Assembly: GCA_018654745.1 (NCBI GenBank)
Contig: JABILA010000133.1
Span: forward strand, 1 to 54,331
Length of the DNA: 54,331 bases
DNA from: Alphaproteobacteria bacterium
GTDB taxonomy: Bacteria > Pseudomonadota > Alphaproteobacteria > UBA2966
Direction of reading: 5' to 3'
Part shown: one piece after another, positions 54,303-54,331 of the stretch
Position numbering within the stretch: the first letter of the stretch is position 1
Layout of the letters: each line of letters starts with the position of its first letter
Position numbers and translations under genes: made by a program
The notes under the pieces: generated by a model
What the model was told of the DNA's origin: nothing
Seen by the model: only the letters and a program-made list of their open reading frames with translations
Databases searched by the model: none

Positions 54303-54331
54303 ATGTTACAGAATAGCGAAAAGATCATCAG
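54303..54331 (+). CDS. 5' end of a gene leaving the window
   Basis: An ATG at 54303 preceded by GAAAGG opens a frame MLQNSEKII that runs to the window edge. The nine complete codons are too few for assignment. Its leader is the structured element just upstream. Confidence 0.45.

Noticed and set aside
1..54331. CRISPR arrays, tRNA or rRNA genes, integrases, plasmid or phage genes
   Set aside because: No regular short repeats with spacers, no T-loop/anticodon arrangements and no such proteins were seen on either strand.

Overview
The window looks like the chromosome of a free-living alphaproteobacterium, probably in or near the Rhodospirillales. The evidence is a divK-pleD pair divergent from a DUF3572 gene, a DUF1849/EipB periplasmic protein, a phasin, a C-minus ribosomal protein L33, a DUF983-NUDIX pair next to rnr/topA, and gatC-gatA-gatB in that order. 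Dispersed palindromic repeats built around CTTGATCCGG are also typical of that group. No rRNA, tRNA, CRISPR array, integrase or intact insertion sequence was found. Most of the window is ordinary, tightly packed core genome. The exception is the first ~0.6 kb, which is AT-rich and carries a leucine-rich-repeat ORF.

Layout. 1-1.7 kb: an AT-rich segment, two small minus-strand genes and a hairpin-rich intergenic stretch. 1.7-5.0 kb (minus): gatC-gatA-gatB, the tRNA-dependent amidotransferase. 5.1-9.3 kb (plus): ruvX, a HisD-family dehydrogenase, a membrane-anchored alpha/beta hydrolase, two inverted-repeat elements and an AEC-type carrier. 9.3-20.4 kb (plus): pyrB, a dihydroorotase-like pyrC lacking metal ligands, plsY, a Sel1-like secreted protein, an enolase-superfamily enzyme, dprA, topA and rnr. 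20.4-26.4 kb: a hemerythrin, an Hpt/pseudo-receiver protein, DUF983, a NUDIX hydrolase, an MFS carrier, rpmG, pleD and divK. 26.6-31.4 kb: DUF3572, a HAD-like protein, a ROK kinase, eipB, a 2-hydroxyacid dehydrogenase and a diguanylate cyclase behind a clear sigma-54 promoter.

31.5-38.3 kb (plus) is one long gene run bracketed by two intrinsic terminators: aldehyde dehydrogenase, two tandem RidA paralogs, a GDPD-family phosphodiesterase, a DUF482/GNAT-like protein, a HIT protein, three genes that together form a split nitrile-hydratase/thiocyanate-hydrolase-type metalloenzyme, and a GlcG/DUF336 protein. The metal subunit of the enzyme carries a C-T-L-C-S-C claw motif and a His-rich leader, and is the most unusual item here. 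38.3-43.4 kb (minus): a PLP aminotransferase, purC, and clpS-clpA. 43.6-44.5 kb: a phasin gene with a promoter flanked by two copies of a TTGCACTGCA motif and a 3' region with two hairpins sharing a C-rich loop. 44.7-47.3 kb (plus): a SPOR-domain D-Ala-D-Ala carboxypeptidase and an MFS carrier. 47.3-52.6 kb (minus): a VWA protein and a membrane J-protein, then galU-ugd-phosphohexomutase, which supply UDP-glucose, UDP-glucuronate and sugar phosphates for envelope polysaccharide. 53-54.3 kb (plus): a pentapeptide-repeat protein, then a structured leader in front of the first codons of another gene.

Themes that connect genes: c-di-GMP and phosphorelay signalling (PleD, DivK, the sigma-54-driven cyclase, the Hpt protein), pyrimidine and phospholipid synthesis, RNA/DNA housekeeping, and polyhydroxyalkanoate storage. 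Functions are read from sequence motifs only; no database search was run.
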